From the NCBI GenBank assembly GCA_016490735.1, contig JAEMWC010000196.1, positions 943,501-1,007,500 of the forward strand: a stretch of DNA of 64,000 nt. Direction: 5' to 3'. The notes beneath the pieces were generated by a model. It did no database searches, was not told where the DNA came from, and saw only the letters and a list, made by a program, of their open reading frames with translations. Each line of letters begins with the position of its first letter. Within the stretch, counting starts at the first letter, position 1. Shown here piece by piece: positions 1-12,673 of the stretch. The position numbers and the translations under genes are program-made. Origin of the DNA: Pachyseris speciosa. Taxonomy: Eukaryota; Cnidaria; Anthozoa; Scleractinia; Pachyseridae.

Positions 1-11
1 TGTGACTTTAC

Positions 12-700
12 CAGGTGGACTAGAGCTGAGCGGCAGTGGCCCACTCTTTTTGCAGCACAGTTCTTTTATTTCGTCGTCGCTCGATGAACTGTCGTTACCG
101 GAGGCAAATTGTTGTAGCAATTTATGAGTGCTCACTTGAGACCACTTTCTTTTCTCAGGGACAGCACTTGGTATTGGTAAAAATCCGCGCTCGCTTTCTT
201 CTCTATTGTGTGCGGAGATGTCTTCTTTCGGTGCTATTTCCACGGGTATGGGCGAGTTGATTTTTAATGTTCCCTCGACATTGTTGTTGTTTAGGACCAA
301 GGTTTTATCTGTGGACGGTGGAAATAAAAACGACGAAGTTTTAATACGAGTTATAACTTAAGATAAATATCGTAATTTCAACAAAACAACGAAATACTTC
401 TGTGAATATATTACCTCCGTTTATCTCCTTTAATTCGTCATCTTCGTCTGCGCTCTCTTCTAGGTCAGACTCGTCCTGTAGAAACAACTAAAACAATAAA
501 AATATGGAAAAGAAAACTCGTTGTAAGCTAACACCACGTTCAAAATGCATGAGCAGCATTTACTATATGCAAGAACAAACGAACTTCGTGTCAACACAAC
601 GGATAAACTAATTTTAAGTCCTTGTTTTTACCTGAGGCTCATAGGGCTTGACTTCATTGATGGATTGATTTTTAAACTTGAGGGCCAAAAATTTCAGCAT
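12..700 (-). CDS. Unrecognised acidic/Ser-rich protein, N-terminal three exons (partial)
   Basis: I do not recognise this protein. Three exons join in phase on the minus strand: 700-632 (23 codons from ATG at 700), 475-415, and 308 to about 12, each bounded by AG and GT; the last exon ends at a GTAAAG-type donor or runs off the window. The start is chosen because the ATG has A at -3, opens the frame directly, and is followed by a clean GTAAAA donor. The short first exon is basic and hydrophobic (begins MLKFLALKFKN). The second is strongly acidic (DESDLEESADEDDELKE). The third is polar with a KRKWSQVSTHKLLQQF stretch followed by a Ser/Asp/Glu cluster (GNDSSSSDDEIKEL). Such low-complexity acidic composition suggests a nuclear or regulatory protein, but that is inference. 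The frame closure across two introns makes coding status fairly likely. Confidence 0.6.
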
Positions 701-3700
701 TCTTTCCCCGACAAGTTGTCACTTTTCTCAACTGTTGGATGGCGGGAATAGGAACGATTTCCCGCGAGTTCCTACGGCGTCAAGTTGACGTCTCAGAGGC
801 CCTGCACGAAGAAAGCAAATATATTCGGTAAAAAAATTATAAGCGAAAGATTTACACTTGTTTAAAACATCACTCGGTCACGTATAAACTCAAGGGTTCG
901 GAAACCATCACAGCGTAGTTGTATTGTCTTTCTTGCGGTCTAGCGATCAACGAGACGAGGCAATTCATCCCATTCGTTTCGTTCCTTCGCAGCCCAGCTT
1001 GACTCAAGCTTACCTTGACAAATTCAAGGTAAAAATCCCATTTTTGAACCTCCTCTTGAAACAAAACATGTCATAATTTCCAATAAGATGCTTAAGGCAA
1101 CGAGCCTGTACAAGGAAAACGCAACCAGATCAGAATTTGACGAGCCAACCTGCTCAGCTAACCGCAGCTACCATCTTCGATTCATCAACTGCCGTATTTG
1201 CACGGGCTTGAATTTGATTAATCTTGATAAATTTCAAGAAATGAATCGAGCAACGACGAATGAAACGTAAAAAGCGAGCAAAATCTACCAAAGAGTTTTT
1301 GCGCAAACCGGTTGAAGGTTAAAGCGAAGTTAAGCTGATAACCTCGTTCGTGTAAACCGAGGAAAGTCGTGCGATTTGGGCATCAAAAATTCAGGAGAAG
1401 AAACGGGTGGTTGTAAGCTTGATGTGTGCCCTACGAAAACATCACAACAAGATTAAAAACTCGAAAACTATAAAACGAATTTTTCACCACGCTAAAAGAC
1501 GTTTTAAAAAAAGGCACAATTACCTAAAACCTTTGACGTTGGATAAAGTTAAAGCAAAGCGAATGAAGCCAAATTTTAAAATTACGGTAAGCTCATTTCC
1601 ACCTCACAATGAGGGCCAGGTGCCGTTCACAAAGAAATGCGTGTTCGCTGTTTCTACTCCTTCGCTCCTGCGGCAAGCTACATTTTCATCGGTTTTTCGT
1701 CAGAACACTAACAAAGAATTGGAGCAAACCACCGACAAAACGATTTGTAGAATTCAAAGCACGGTAAAACGATGCCGAAACCTTTTTAAACTTTATACAC
1801 AAAGTGCGTACTATTTATGCATGTCTGACCTAGCGTTTTGAAATATTAACGCAAGTCCATAAGCACCTAAAAGAAAGTGTGTATAACAACGTTAGAAACA
1901 GAGACATTACAAAGGAATACCTTAAAGAGAAGCCCGAAATCTACAGTGTTGTTTTCATCTTACGTCGACGTTTGCAAAGCCGCGTAAATGAACACCCGAG
2001 AACTAAATAAAGCTCATGGGACCGAATTTGCGCTATCTGATTGGCTGGTGTCACTGATGACTGTCCATTCACTGGTTTGACAGCTCGTGGCACACACTTC
2101 CCCAGAGGGCAAAATGGCAAGAGTGGCAAGAGTACAAAGTGAACGCAGAATTGATATGAAATCCGGAGTATCGACTTACTCCTTTAATCTGCTGCTAGCC
2201 TCACAAGTTCAGGCACGGCGAGACACCTTATTTCACAAGAACATTTTCACCATGAATTTTCAACTGAACCTTTCTATTCACTTCGTTTCCCTCTGTTTTC
2301 ACACAAATACAAACACCAAAGCAAAAAGGTTTACCCCACTGGGAGTGGTGGGGGCGGGATAAAACAAAAGAAAAAACTCATAACGGAGAACATTCAGAGC
2401 ATATTGGTTTCCGCTGTAGTCTTCCGATGGTCTCGTGCGAGATTTTTCATCTCTCGCCGAGTTGAGCTTTCAAATTCAAAGCCTCTCGACAAGTTTTTTC
2501 AGTTAACAAATGCCAACCAAAGCGTGACAATTACGAAGGCAGTATTACGTCGAGAAAGGATTTATGCTAGACTGTCTTTGTTGTCGCGGTCCGCATAGTA
2601 ATTTTGTCACGCGAGATGTATGATGACCTTTAAGACCTCTTGAGACTGAACGCGCCAATTCCGCGCCAATTTATATGATGCCTAGCTGCCGAACGATTCA
2701 TTTAAATGCCAACGTGAAATCCATCGCCAGTTTTCGATTTTCTGAGTTCGGGATTCTTGAGTAGAAATTCAGCGCCATCGAGTGTTCCTGTGAAGTCAAG
2801 AAATAGATTGTGTAGCTTGCGGCCAACTAGTACTTGGCTTATCGCTCCACAAATCTCTCGTTCTATTTTGGTAAAGTATTTAATTAGCAAAAACGTAAAC
2901 ACAGCGCTCATTCCACAGTTTTGGGAAAATCAAGATCGTTTATTTAACAGAATTTGTTTTTGTACAGAACAAATTAAATATTCAGTGGAATGCACACATG
3001 ACAAGCACGATTGTAAAATAATTTTCTCTTACTGAGCATATGACAATCAGCTTTTATGGGTTGTCGAACGCCAAGGAAGTCTTATGATCTGTTATCTGCT
3101 TATCACCGTTCAAGAACATCTTCTCTTGATCGATTTACAGAAACTCATGACGAACCAAACGTATCATTAAGGTCTGTTACATTAGGTGAATATGCCCACA
3201 CAAAACTGCAAATGCGCGCGTGATATTTGCTTTAAAACTCACAAAAGACCACCCGTAAAAATACTGTGAATACATCAGTCGCAGCATTCCTTCATCTAAT
3301 CTGCCATGGAGACGGTTCGTTTCAGTTTTGACAAATCTCTGTTTACATTGGAGTCTCTATCAAGATGAGCTTATCCCTCACGAAGAGCGACGAAGTCCAA
3401 AGATACCGCAGGCGTTACTTAATTTGCGGTAAAACCTTTCCTGAAAATTAACCTAACCTACCTCTTCGAACTTTGTACTACTCTCAAAATTTTTTGGTTG
3501 ACAAAATACTACGACGCTCATTGAAGACAAAAATTACAGTTTTATTTGTGGCTTAATGCTGGCACGCCTGTGAAAAGAGCTTGGCTGCCAGATTTCTACT
3601 TTATTGAGAACGACCCGTTGCAATGAACACATATTTGTCCAACAAAAGACCTCGCAGTATTTCATTTCATTTGCATTTTCCAAGATAGCTGCTGAGTAAA

Positions 3701-5345
3701 AGCTACGAGACAAAACGTATGACGCATTTTACTCATGCCATCTACGTTTTCGTCTCATTTCCGTCCAGTCATTAATAAAACGAGAAAAAAGTGCGTTATC
3801 GTCACCGAAAACGAAACAGATCGAAGGATAATGCACACTAAACGACAAATCAAGGTACAGCATGGAACAAAGTCTAATTTCCTCTGCCCGTTGTTTGAGT
3901 TAGCCAGCTTAATTGACACAGCCTCAAGTTACCTTGATTTTTTCGTGGGACAAGATCATGGTTTTTTCTTTCGAAAATTCTGGACTGGGCTGGCTTCCTT
4001 ATCATCCTGTTGGCATCTCATATAACTATTTATTATTCCAGTGAAAACAGATGAGGAAACAGAAGATGTTATGCGTCAAGATTGACGGTGATGCCTCCAA
4101 AAAAAATTCTCGTTTTTTTTTTTTTAACAAAATATAAAGCCTGATTATATAGGGATTATATAACTAGGGACGTGTGTATACCCACTGTAAGTTTACGTTC
4201 GTGCGGTACTATTATGTACGTAGTCAAATAGAAAGCGACGTGTGGACGGCTTACTTGATCGTAAAAAGTTGAGCGTTGAACATGCATTACTCTTTTCATG
4301 TTTACGCAAGCGGCTCAGTGGCTCAAGTATCGTCTCAATTTTATTTTCGTACGTTAAGCCAGTTAAATTTATTAAGGCAGTCACGTAAAATTTACGCCAC
4401 AGTGGAAATCCACCCCAAATGGATGTCCAGGCGAGTCTACGGGCCTCTATCTTTTTTTTTTTTTAATTTAATGTTTATTTGTTTTTAATTTATTTTATTT
4501 ATTTATTTTTTTGCTTTGTTTTTTACTCTTTGGATTTCATGAAAGAAGCTTTACGGAGAGTACTGTTTTTTGGAGCTCACAAATTTCCGTTTATTTCACA
4601 AGGCTTGCCTTTCAAGTACAACACATAAGGTACCCAAACCGTAAATATCACAAAATCCCGGTTTATTTCCAAAACTGAAAGAACCCGGCCCATATATTTC
4701 CCCCTTACCAACCAACACTGAAAAAGTCGAACGACATGGAATGATGTAGAAACCAAGACCGCGGATATGAACTTGGCTTGGATGAAAGAATACATTGTCG
4801 CACAAAATTGTATTTAGCCACCTTAAATATCTCCTCCTTGAGAATAAAACAATGCAGTGAATATATCGGGTTTCTTTCCCATGTTTTTCCTGTTTCGGTA
4901 AACTGTGATTTAAAAAGGTAAATGAAAAGGCGAGTTTGCAGTACTGAGCATAAGTCGCAAAAACTTCATATGGTCAAAGACCAATACCGCACGTTGGCAA
5001 AAAGCCACCTTAAAATTAAGTGCTGTCGGACTTCGTCCCTCAGTTTTTCAAAGAAATTGCGACAAATTAGAAACATTTCTCGCCTTATAGTTTTACATTA
5101 GCAATCTTTTCAATAGGCCAAAATTTGAGAAACTATATTAGTCTACTTTGACATGAATTGCGACATGATGGCTATCGCCAAAATTTCCCCCTCTCAAAGC
5201 AATCTTTGGACGGCAACTGAGTCTTGGCAGAAAGTCGCAATGGACACAGTGACTACATCCATTAGCAAACAAGAGAAAATGATGTATAGAACTTATATAA
5301 TATGAGCTAAAGCATTTAAATGTGACTTTTAAGAGAGCAAGAGCA
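701..5345. other. Gene-free stretch, nothing assignable
   Basis: No homologous coding sequence, RNA gene or clear transposon end is visible. The longest open frame (1407-1841, plus) starts at GTG, is Lys/Arg-rich, and has no recognisable motif. The part next to 700-1050 would contain the promoter of the minus-strand gene ending at 700. Poly-T/poly-A runs lie at about 4110-4130, 4450-4470 and 4497-4530. Confidence 0.5.
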
Positions 5346-5351
5346 TAGTAT

Positions 5352-5785
5352 CAGGGGCACCCAACGACAAGTTTCGGTAGATATCTGTTCGGTGGAGGGT
5401 AATTCGCCTTGTGCCTTCGGCGTCGATGAAAGAGTGCACTCGGATTTTCGTAGCTAAAACGTGGCCTAGAAGATTCGCAAGTGGGGAAATCATAGCCCCT
5501 GAGGTTTTCGAAAAGGTCATAATTGTTGTTTTTGGCAGTCAAAAACGTCAGCTAGCATTTTCGGAAAGAAAATAGTTCCCTAAAAAGTTTTCATCTTGCA
5601 TTTTCTCAAAGGAAGATTTTGTTCCCTAACATTTTCGGGCAAGTAAAATTTCAGCTAGGGAATCCGAACAGATGAACTTCTTCTAGCTTATGAAAACATC
5701 ACTTTAAACAGACTTCAAACACCATAAGTTACTTAAAAATGCCTATCTAGAGCTTTTACTTGATTTGGCTCGTTGGGTGCCCATG
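5352..5785 (-). mobile_element. MITE, CAGGGG family, copy A (434 bp)
   Basis: A short inverted-repeat transposon. It opens with CAGGGGCACCCAACGA and closes with the complement TCGTTGGGTGCCC(ATG). It is flanked by an exact 6-bp direct repeat, tagtat, at 5346-5351 and 5786-5791. Two other copies (23089-23532, 59258-59704) align over the full length. On the minus strand the copies share an open frame of roughly 40-60 codons; copy A carries a frameshift in it. No transposase is encoded, so it must be non-autonomous. CAGGG ends recall hAT elements, but the 6-bp duplication differs from the usual 8 bp. Confidence 0.85.
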
Positions 5786-6075
5786 TAGTATAGTCCCGCG
5801 TATCGTTAATTAACTAAACTTGTATTTGAATTGTTGAGCCATCAAATTCGTCACGTAAATCAAAGTGCGTTGACAGATTCTTTCCGCCTGTAAAAACGCG
5901 ATTGTTTAAGAACAGGTGGTCCAAATCATTGTGTTCGAAAACCCTTTGTTTGCTGAGATTAGCTTTTGATTGTTATGCACGGAGAGTTTTCCTCATAAAA
6001 ATCTTTTTAATAGCCAGTAATTGAACGCTTCTTTGCTAACGAGCACCGTCAGAAGTGAAAAAAAAAGGAGCAATA

Positions 6076-6806
6076 GACCTTTTTAGCTTGTCGATTTTGT
6101 TTTCCATTATAGACCATGTGATCTTCCCAAGCGGATTTGCCTTTTGTCTTTTCATAAATTATGCGTACATATGCACGTGAATATGGCGAAATTTCAAAGA
6201 AACAGTTCTCTAGGGTAACATCACGTGGTCTACAAATAGTGGAATAGAGAATTAACTCTAAAGTGTAAATTAAAGTGCTACTTAAACCCATGAATAACCC
6301 ACTGGGCGTTAGCCCTAGTAAAGGGAAACAGGGAACCACACGAGGCAAAGAAAAAATCTTTTGACCTCGGTGGGAATCGAACCCACGACCTCCGGATTAG
6401 ATCTACCGTTACTCTGCCGACTGAGCTACAAGGTCGCACAGAGAAAGTCGGGGACGATTTTAGATGGTGAATCGCGGCAAAGAGAAAGTAAGGGTACATA
6501 TGAATGTTGTGCCGCGTAGCACTAGGAACACAAATAGTGGAATAGAGAATTAACTCTAAAGTGTAAATTAAAGTGCTACGTTCGATTCCCACCGAGGTCA
6601 AAAGATTTTTTCTTTGCCTCGTGTGGTTCCCTGTTTCCCTTTACTAGGGCTAACGCCCAGTGGGTTATTCATGGGTTTAAGTAGCACTTTAATTTACACT
6701 TTAGAGTTAATTCTCTATTCCACTATTTGTGTTCCTAGTGCTACGCGGCACAACATTCATCACGTGGTCTACATTGGGAAAACAAAATCTACAAGCTAAA
6801 AAGGTC
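6076..6806. mobile_element. Inverted-repeat element holding a tRNA-like inverted duplication
   Basis: The outer ends are inverted copies: gacctttttagcttgt at 6076 and acaagctaaaaaggtc ending at 6806, with similar sequence further in (ttttgttttcc / gggaaaacaaaa). Inside, 6233-6382 and 6580-6729 are inverted copies of each other over about 150 bp, and 6500-6579 is additionally inverted at 6681-6760. The arm carries the end of a tRNA-like sequence. The junction at 6580 joins the T-arm directly to the repeat, as expected of template switching or fold-back synthesis. Confidence 0.75.
6362..6435 (-). tRNA. tRNA-like sequence, anticodon arm defective (probable pseudo-tRNA)
   Basis: Read on the minus strand, a 7-bp acceptor stem (GACCTTG with CGAGGTC), a D arm (GCTC/GAGT) and a perfect T arm (GTGGG-TTCGATT-CCCAC) are present, so internal A and B boxes look usable. 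The anticodon arm does not fold properly: only three outer pairs (CGG/CCG) form around the self-complementary TAGATCTA, so no anticodon can be assigned. I read it as a tRNA-derived repeat head rather than a working gene. Its 3' part is repeated in inverted orientation at 6580-6600. Confidence 0.5.
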
Positions 6807-8277
6807 CATTTTTGCGAAGAGGTGATCAGGCTTTATGACTTGAAAAAAAAAATTGATGACACACATGACCTTGTCAAACACAGTGACTTTCTGGTAATCC
6901 ACAGATTATCTCTTCATAGTCCTACACTTTCTTATCCATTTCTCTCACTTTTCACTGAGTTTCTGTGAGTTTTCAGTCATCTCTTTTTAATTACACCTCG
7001 ATGTAGCAGCTGATACACAACACGGAACCGATCCAAACGTTTCAGTTCCGTAATAATGATCAAGATGTTTTGGTTTATCCCATTCCGTCGTTCATTCGGC
7101 CTAAACCAAATAAAGCAAAAACGATATGCATTTTAGCTTTGATCACTTATGTCCCGAGGCGCGAACTCGGCAAACCACTGGCCGCGACCAAATGCGAAAA
7201 CAAAACAATGCGCTAGCTCGTTGACCAAGCAATAAAAACAATTTCCTTGCACAATGTGTTCAGTTACAACAGACCTGCGAGCTTTCGCCAAGAAAAATTC
7301 ATTTCTTTATCGCGACAAAACCAAGCTGGGGCATAAAGTTGAGCGAATCAGCGAAACGCCGACGCGGCTATTTTAAAAGCACCCAGATCAAAAAAGTGAC
7401 CAATCACAGCTCGCCTGCGTGGCAGGCGCTTGGGGAAGGGAATGGGGAACGCGGGCGCGCGCGCGCGAAGGGAGGGAAGAGAGCGCGGAGCGGGCGCCCG
7501 TTTATCCCCTTGCCTTTCCCTTTCTAGCGCCTGCAACACGTGAGTCGGAGCTCAGTTTTTTTACAGCAGAATTAAGCTAATCCAAGTTCAGTCTGTGAAC
7601 TTTGCTTCAAGTTGAACTGCCGTTCAAGACTATCGTTTTCCATAACAGGTTTTGCTTTCAACGTTTAACTTGAACTTTTCCTTTTGAGCTCAAAATTTCT
7701 CAACGTGTCGCTTAACTTCTCATGAATCGTGGATTAGCGTTAATCGCCCCTCGAAGCACCGGACACAGGCACACGGCTGCATAAACGTATCTACAGCTGC
7801 GAGGAGAAAGTCAACTGTGATTGACTGGCTAATAAGGGCTGGGCTGTACGATTATTTCTTCTTGTCAATTCAATAAATAGGCTTAGGATACAAACAGCAA
7901 CTGAGTAAATACATGATTACTTTCGCAAGTCACGGATGGAAACAGTTCTGAGAAGTTTTAAAGATCGTATTCACGTATTCAATTTTTTTCATACACAAAT
8001 ATTGTCATGAAAGATTCAGAAAAAAAGAGAGAAATTGCAGCTATGTTCTTTTATTCGGTTAACATTTGTAATCTGAATTAAAATTGGGTGTCCGAGATTT
8101 CATGTTTGACGTATGCACAAAGAAAACGAAAACTGTTGCGCTCGCATAGTCAAAACCACCTTAGCATTTGTAAAAATAAGTTAACGGCTCTCATTTAACA
8201 TTCCGCTTCAAACCGCAGCACTGAACACCCAAGTCAAAAGCGAAAGTTAAAGTTTCATCAGTGAAGTGTTTTTCATA
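6807..8277. other. Gene-free stretch with a GC-rich dispersed repeat
   Basis: No gene seen. A GC-rich block at about 7411-7537 begins with the self-complementary GCCTGCGTGGCAGGCGCT and ends with an inverted TTTCTAGCGCCTGCAA; the same motif recurs at 48933-48956, so this is a dispersed MITE-like repeat and not a promoter CpG island. Its CG-alternating core (7452-7470) is a candidate unusual-helix tract. Confidence 0.5.
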
Positions 8278-8520
8278 AATGGTCCAGTTTCGAGTTCACC
8301 ATGACCTCTGAATAAAAGTACTGAGAACGCATTTGCACGCCGTTAGCCTCGACCTAAAGTAAAATAATCACAAATTCCAGCGAGAAGATGACCTGTTTAC
8401 AGATCTGTCTATTGTTTAATTTTCAAATTTGTGGCACCTTCCCGCCGGTATTTGCGTACAAATGCGTTAATTCTCAGTGCTTTTATTCAGCGGTCATGGC
8501 GAACTCGAAACTAGACTATT
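8278..8520. mobile_element. MITE with TIR AATGGTCCAGTTTCGAGTTC, copy 1
   Basis: The left end (aatggtccagtttcgagttcacc) is inverted at the right end (gcgaactcgaaactagactatt). The full element recurs at 33413-33668, inside a NEK9 intron. The shared interior includes ccagcgagaagatgacctgt and tgcaccttcccgccggtatt. It is non-coding. Confidence 0.75.
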
Positions 8521-11500
8521 ATTTCTTGCTTTTGAGAACCAAGCAGGCAACACAAATACAGCATTTTCTTTTCACCTTCAGTGGCGATTTAGGGGTGGGG
8601 TCGAGGGCTCCCCTTTTTTTTGTCATGTAGTTTTTAAAAAAGCTTCTGTAACCAACCGACTTTTAAGTGGTATTATGCATCAGGCGGTTTTATTACTTCT
8701 TTGACCCCTCTTTCGCCTGTTTCGCGATTTTCTGGATCCGCCTCTGACTTTGAATCTCTCGCTGTTTTCGCTGAATGATATTAGTACGTTACCTCGGTCC
8801 ATTTATGTCTTGAACTTCTGCTTCTTCGAATGAAACTTCGATTCGCTTGAAGTATTGTACAAGTGGGAGTCGACTACTAGACTAAACAACCTGTTCTTTC
8901 ATCGATCAAACAAACTGAACGCAACTCGGTTTTTCGCCTTCCCTTCAGTTCGTATTGCGCTGGTTGCGTGTTTTCGTTTCAGTGTTTTTGGATTATCTCC
9001 TTGGATTATCGCATAAATTGCGTTTGCTATGTGTTCGCCACGTGTGATTATTGTGGTTTGGTTGTTATTTTAAAAGACACTCGTAGCCGCCCTAATCACT
9101 TTCAAATTTTTAGTGCGTTGAAGATAAGATAAGCTCATAGATTACATCTTAAACCGCATCCGGCAACATTTCCGCCAAGGTGGAAAAACCTCATAATTAT
9201 GTAATGGCGTTTCGGTTTCTTTGCTTTGCAAATGGCAAAGCCTTCTGGAAAGCAGATTTGACCCGAAGCTTTCAAGAAGCATGCTACAGAAATCAGTCAA
9301 GTTTATCATGAAGGAAGGCTGTGCCTCCCGAAATATTGGTTTAAATAAATATATTCCTTGTTTTTTCTTTGTTGTTGTTGTTGTATGTGTTGTCATTTTT
9401 GTTTCTTTTTTGAAGGTTTAGTAGTAGTAGTAGTAGTGACTTTATTTAATGAGGGTAGCACATGACAGTATGGACAACTGATAACTAACTAGCGTTAGAC
9501 TGAATTCGACGTAAAAGTGAATCTCGAGTCATCCAGACTGGTGCCTGAGTTCGGTTTGAGTTTGTCAGTTCTCGGTAGTCTGTGAGCATAGTCAGCCTAG
9601 GACCTTGTCCTACCTGAAAGGCAAACTGAAGTGCTAAATTTTTCACCGTTGTTGTTTTTGCTTCACGCCGAATCTCAAACAATGTAAATTACCTTGGACT
9701 GAAAAACGTGCACAGGTAAACAAAATCCAGTTGACCGTCAGATCGACGAAACTCAATTGTTGAGTGTCCAGTCACTATTTTCATTCTTCTCTTATCCCGT
9801 GATCCCGTTGGTGTTGATGCGCCCTTATTCAAAACTATATAATCATGCAGAGATTGAAAGGATCGTTTAGACATTTTCCGTTATTCTTACAGCCCAACAC
9901 GCCTTTTGTGTGCGTGTTAGAAATAATAATTGCTATGCAACGTGCTTGCATTGCAACATCGTGAGCTGGCCGTAAATGTTGAATTTTATGAGAGATCGGC
10001 GGTAGATAAAAGAACTCAGAAAACAGTTGCTTAGGGAACATCGACATATTAAACTGACTGGAAGACGTGAATTAAAACGGTTGGCGAACAAGAATTAAAA
10101 TCACAATAAACTGAATTCATACGTCTCACATTAAAGTGGCTTACACTCGAGTATTTCGCTTTACTTCACTCTGTGATTGATTGGAAAATACGCGCCAATG
10201 TTTCAACCAATGAAAAGGAAAAACAAAAATAATCATGAATAGGTCGCACGTATTTTCCCGCGCTTGATGTCGGTGACATGTCAGCTGCCTCGAATTCTGA
10301 TTGGCTCATTAAGTTGTTAGTGTTTGTCACGATTGGCCACTGTACTTGCAAGATATAAAACAGCCACGCAAAAGTTGCACTGTATTCAACTTTTGGGCCA
10401 TTTGCATCTGCAAGTCTCTTTATTGTAGTACTAAGTAGCCTGTGGAGTTACTGGATTGGATTTGGTGGGATTTTCCCTTTCTTTCTCGGGCTTGAACAAT
10501 ATAATCTTGATTCGACGCTCTCGATTGGCACTGAAATGACAAAGAGGACATGGGATCTAAGGTGAAAGTTGAACTGAAGATAAAATATGTGCCAGTATGC
10601 CAACATTAAAACTGGATAGATATGAATTTTGAATCGTAAGTTGAATGAATGAGTGAAATTTGACTTTTTGATTTAGGCAGAAGCGTATGATACCCTTCTG
10701 ATTTAGGTCAAGTCTCACAAAAGACAAGATCTCTTCCTTCCGCCCAACAATTTAATAGCTATTTCAGGTGCACGGATCTCCGGTTTATTTTAATTATTTT
10801 CGTGTAAAATTGATGTCAGCTCACTACTTTTTGTTTTGATTTGAAATCTCAACGAATTGCGAGACGAAATTTGAAACAATATCGATAAATCCCGCCTGTT
10901 GGTGTCGAGATCGCCTTTAAGGCCACACTGTTCAATTGAGTAATTCCTGTGTTCACCGGCAACCCGGTTACCATTTCACACATTGCCCACAGACACTTTG
11001 CAAGTAAAATGACTGAATGAATAAATATAGATCGCTTAAATTAGCTGAAGCCTTTTACTTTATTAAAATCTTTCTTTTTATCAAATGAATTTTAGTTTTC
11101 TTAAATTAAAGAAATCTTCAATTCTACTGATTAGAATTTCTACTTTTAACTTCCAACAAGTTTTATTTGATTCCAGCAGTTATTTTTCCCTTCCCGTCGA
11201 TTCCCAACAGCGATATTACTTTTAATTGTTATGGACACTGATATGATCTATACTCGGTAGGCTGGATATCAGAAACCTTGAAATGACTAGAGATCACTAG
11301 AACTTCAAATGCATCGAGAATTGCTGTGTTACGGTCTCACTCTTTGGGAAAATTCTAGACATGTCCAGAAAAACCAACTGATACATTCGCTATTTCGATA
11401 ATTTGAATAACTCAGCCCTCAGTTGTATAAATAACTGCAACGAATTTAGAATTTTAGCAACGTTAGTAGAATATCAAAAGTGACGATTGCGAAACCGGCC

Positions 11501-12092
11501 AGGTTTATCTAATACTCATAAACGTAAGATTTTTGAAATTATCCATTCAGTCAAGTTTGAGAGGAAACTTACCCGCGGATGATTTCAGTCTCACATCACA
11601 TTCATTGACCCTGATATGACACAAAGGCAGTGATATGAATACGAGAAATAACCCACCACTCAAACTCCCGGCTACTACTGCACTGAAGTAAGTTTTAGTT
11701 GACACAATCAATTATATTTACAAGAAAGGCATGCTGTCATTTTAGCTTTTAAAGTTGCAGGAAAAAAAAGCAAGACTAACCACCGGGTGTCCGTGAATAG
11801 GTCCGGCGGACAAGATGACCAAGCAATATAACTGAATGGTTACTAGTACATTGCGGGAGTAAATTTTCACACCCTTGGCACGAAACCAAGATATAAATAT
11901 TTATGCTACGACTACCGTGTTTCACGCCTCGCACACGAAAGCGTAACACTTTCCAAATATGGTCGTGTTGCACCCGACATAAGTCGCGCGCACTCGACAG
12001 ATATCGTGCGTTAGGGAGAAAAATGGTGTTGTTTCATTTTTTCCCCTGTAACAAACTCATTAAACTTTGCTTTGTTATCAGTGAATAATAAA
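8521..12092. other. Gene-free stretch with one possible minus-strand exon
   Basis: No identifiable gene. A minus-strand frame at 9874-9689 starts at ATG with 61 codons (begins MSKRSFQSLHDYIVLNKG), and could be a first exon, but no in-phase continuation was found. A TATA-like sequence (atataaaac) lies at 10352-10360 in a segment (about 10230-10350) that resembles 34060-34180, suggesting a dispersed repeat. A (GTA)n tract is at 9419-9436. Confidence 0.35.
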
Positions 12093-12204
12093 ACAATTAT
12101 CCTGCTCAATCTTGCGGAATATCCCCTAATGTTACCCAACTCGGCCTACGGCCTCGTCGCCTAAGCAACAGGCGTTATTCCGCGCGATTTCGCAGGATGA
12201 TTGT
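12093..12204. repeat. Short inverted-repeat element (112 bp)
   Basis: acaattatcctgc at the left is inverted as gcaggatgattgt at the right, enclosing a GC-rich centre (ggcctacggcc). It looks like a short fold-back MITE. No clear target duplication was identified. Confidence 0.5.
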
Positions 12205-12642
12205 TAATTATATCACAAAGCGCACAAACGTACCGTCGCTACGAGCTGATATTATAAAACCCTTCGAGGAAATGCATGGATAGGACACGATTTATCTCGG
12301 AAAATAATGTACTGAAACTAATCAAGGAAAATTCAGTCAGAGTAGAACTCCAGTTAATAGACATTTTTTTTGTCAATATTACCACGTTCTTGTCTCCATG
12401 GTGATGTGTTTCTAAAATTCTCGTCCTTGCTCGCAGAGAGTGCGAGACCCTATGGGCTGACAAAAAAATGTTAAAAGCTAGTTCCTGAAATGGCCTGAAG
12501 GACAAGTACTCGCAAACGGACCAAAAACACAGAACAGAGAGGCTGAGAAAAAATTGAATACAAATATAACAAGAATGTCACATTACCATAAAGACCAATG
12601 CCAGGGTCATGTCGTCACATTCGAAACAAAAGTAAAGTGTGT

Positions 12643-12673
<31 letters not shown>

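Noticed and set aside
1407..1841. 144-codon plus-strand frame
   Set aside because: Begins at GTG, Lys/Arg-rich composition reflects A-rich DNA, no motif, no splice context.
3480..3510. Sm-site-like aattttttgg, considered as an snRNA
   Set aside because: No flanking snRNA stems or promoter elements.
7330..7560. CpG-island-like GC-rich segment
   Set aside because: Its ends are inverted repeats and the core motif recurs at 48.9 kb, so it is a dispersed repeat.
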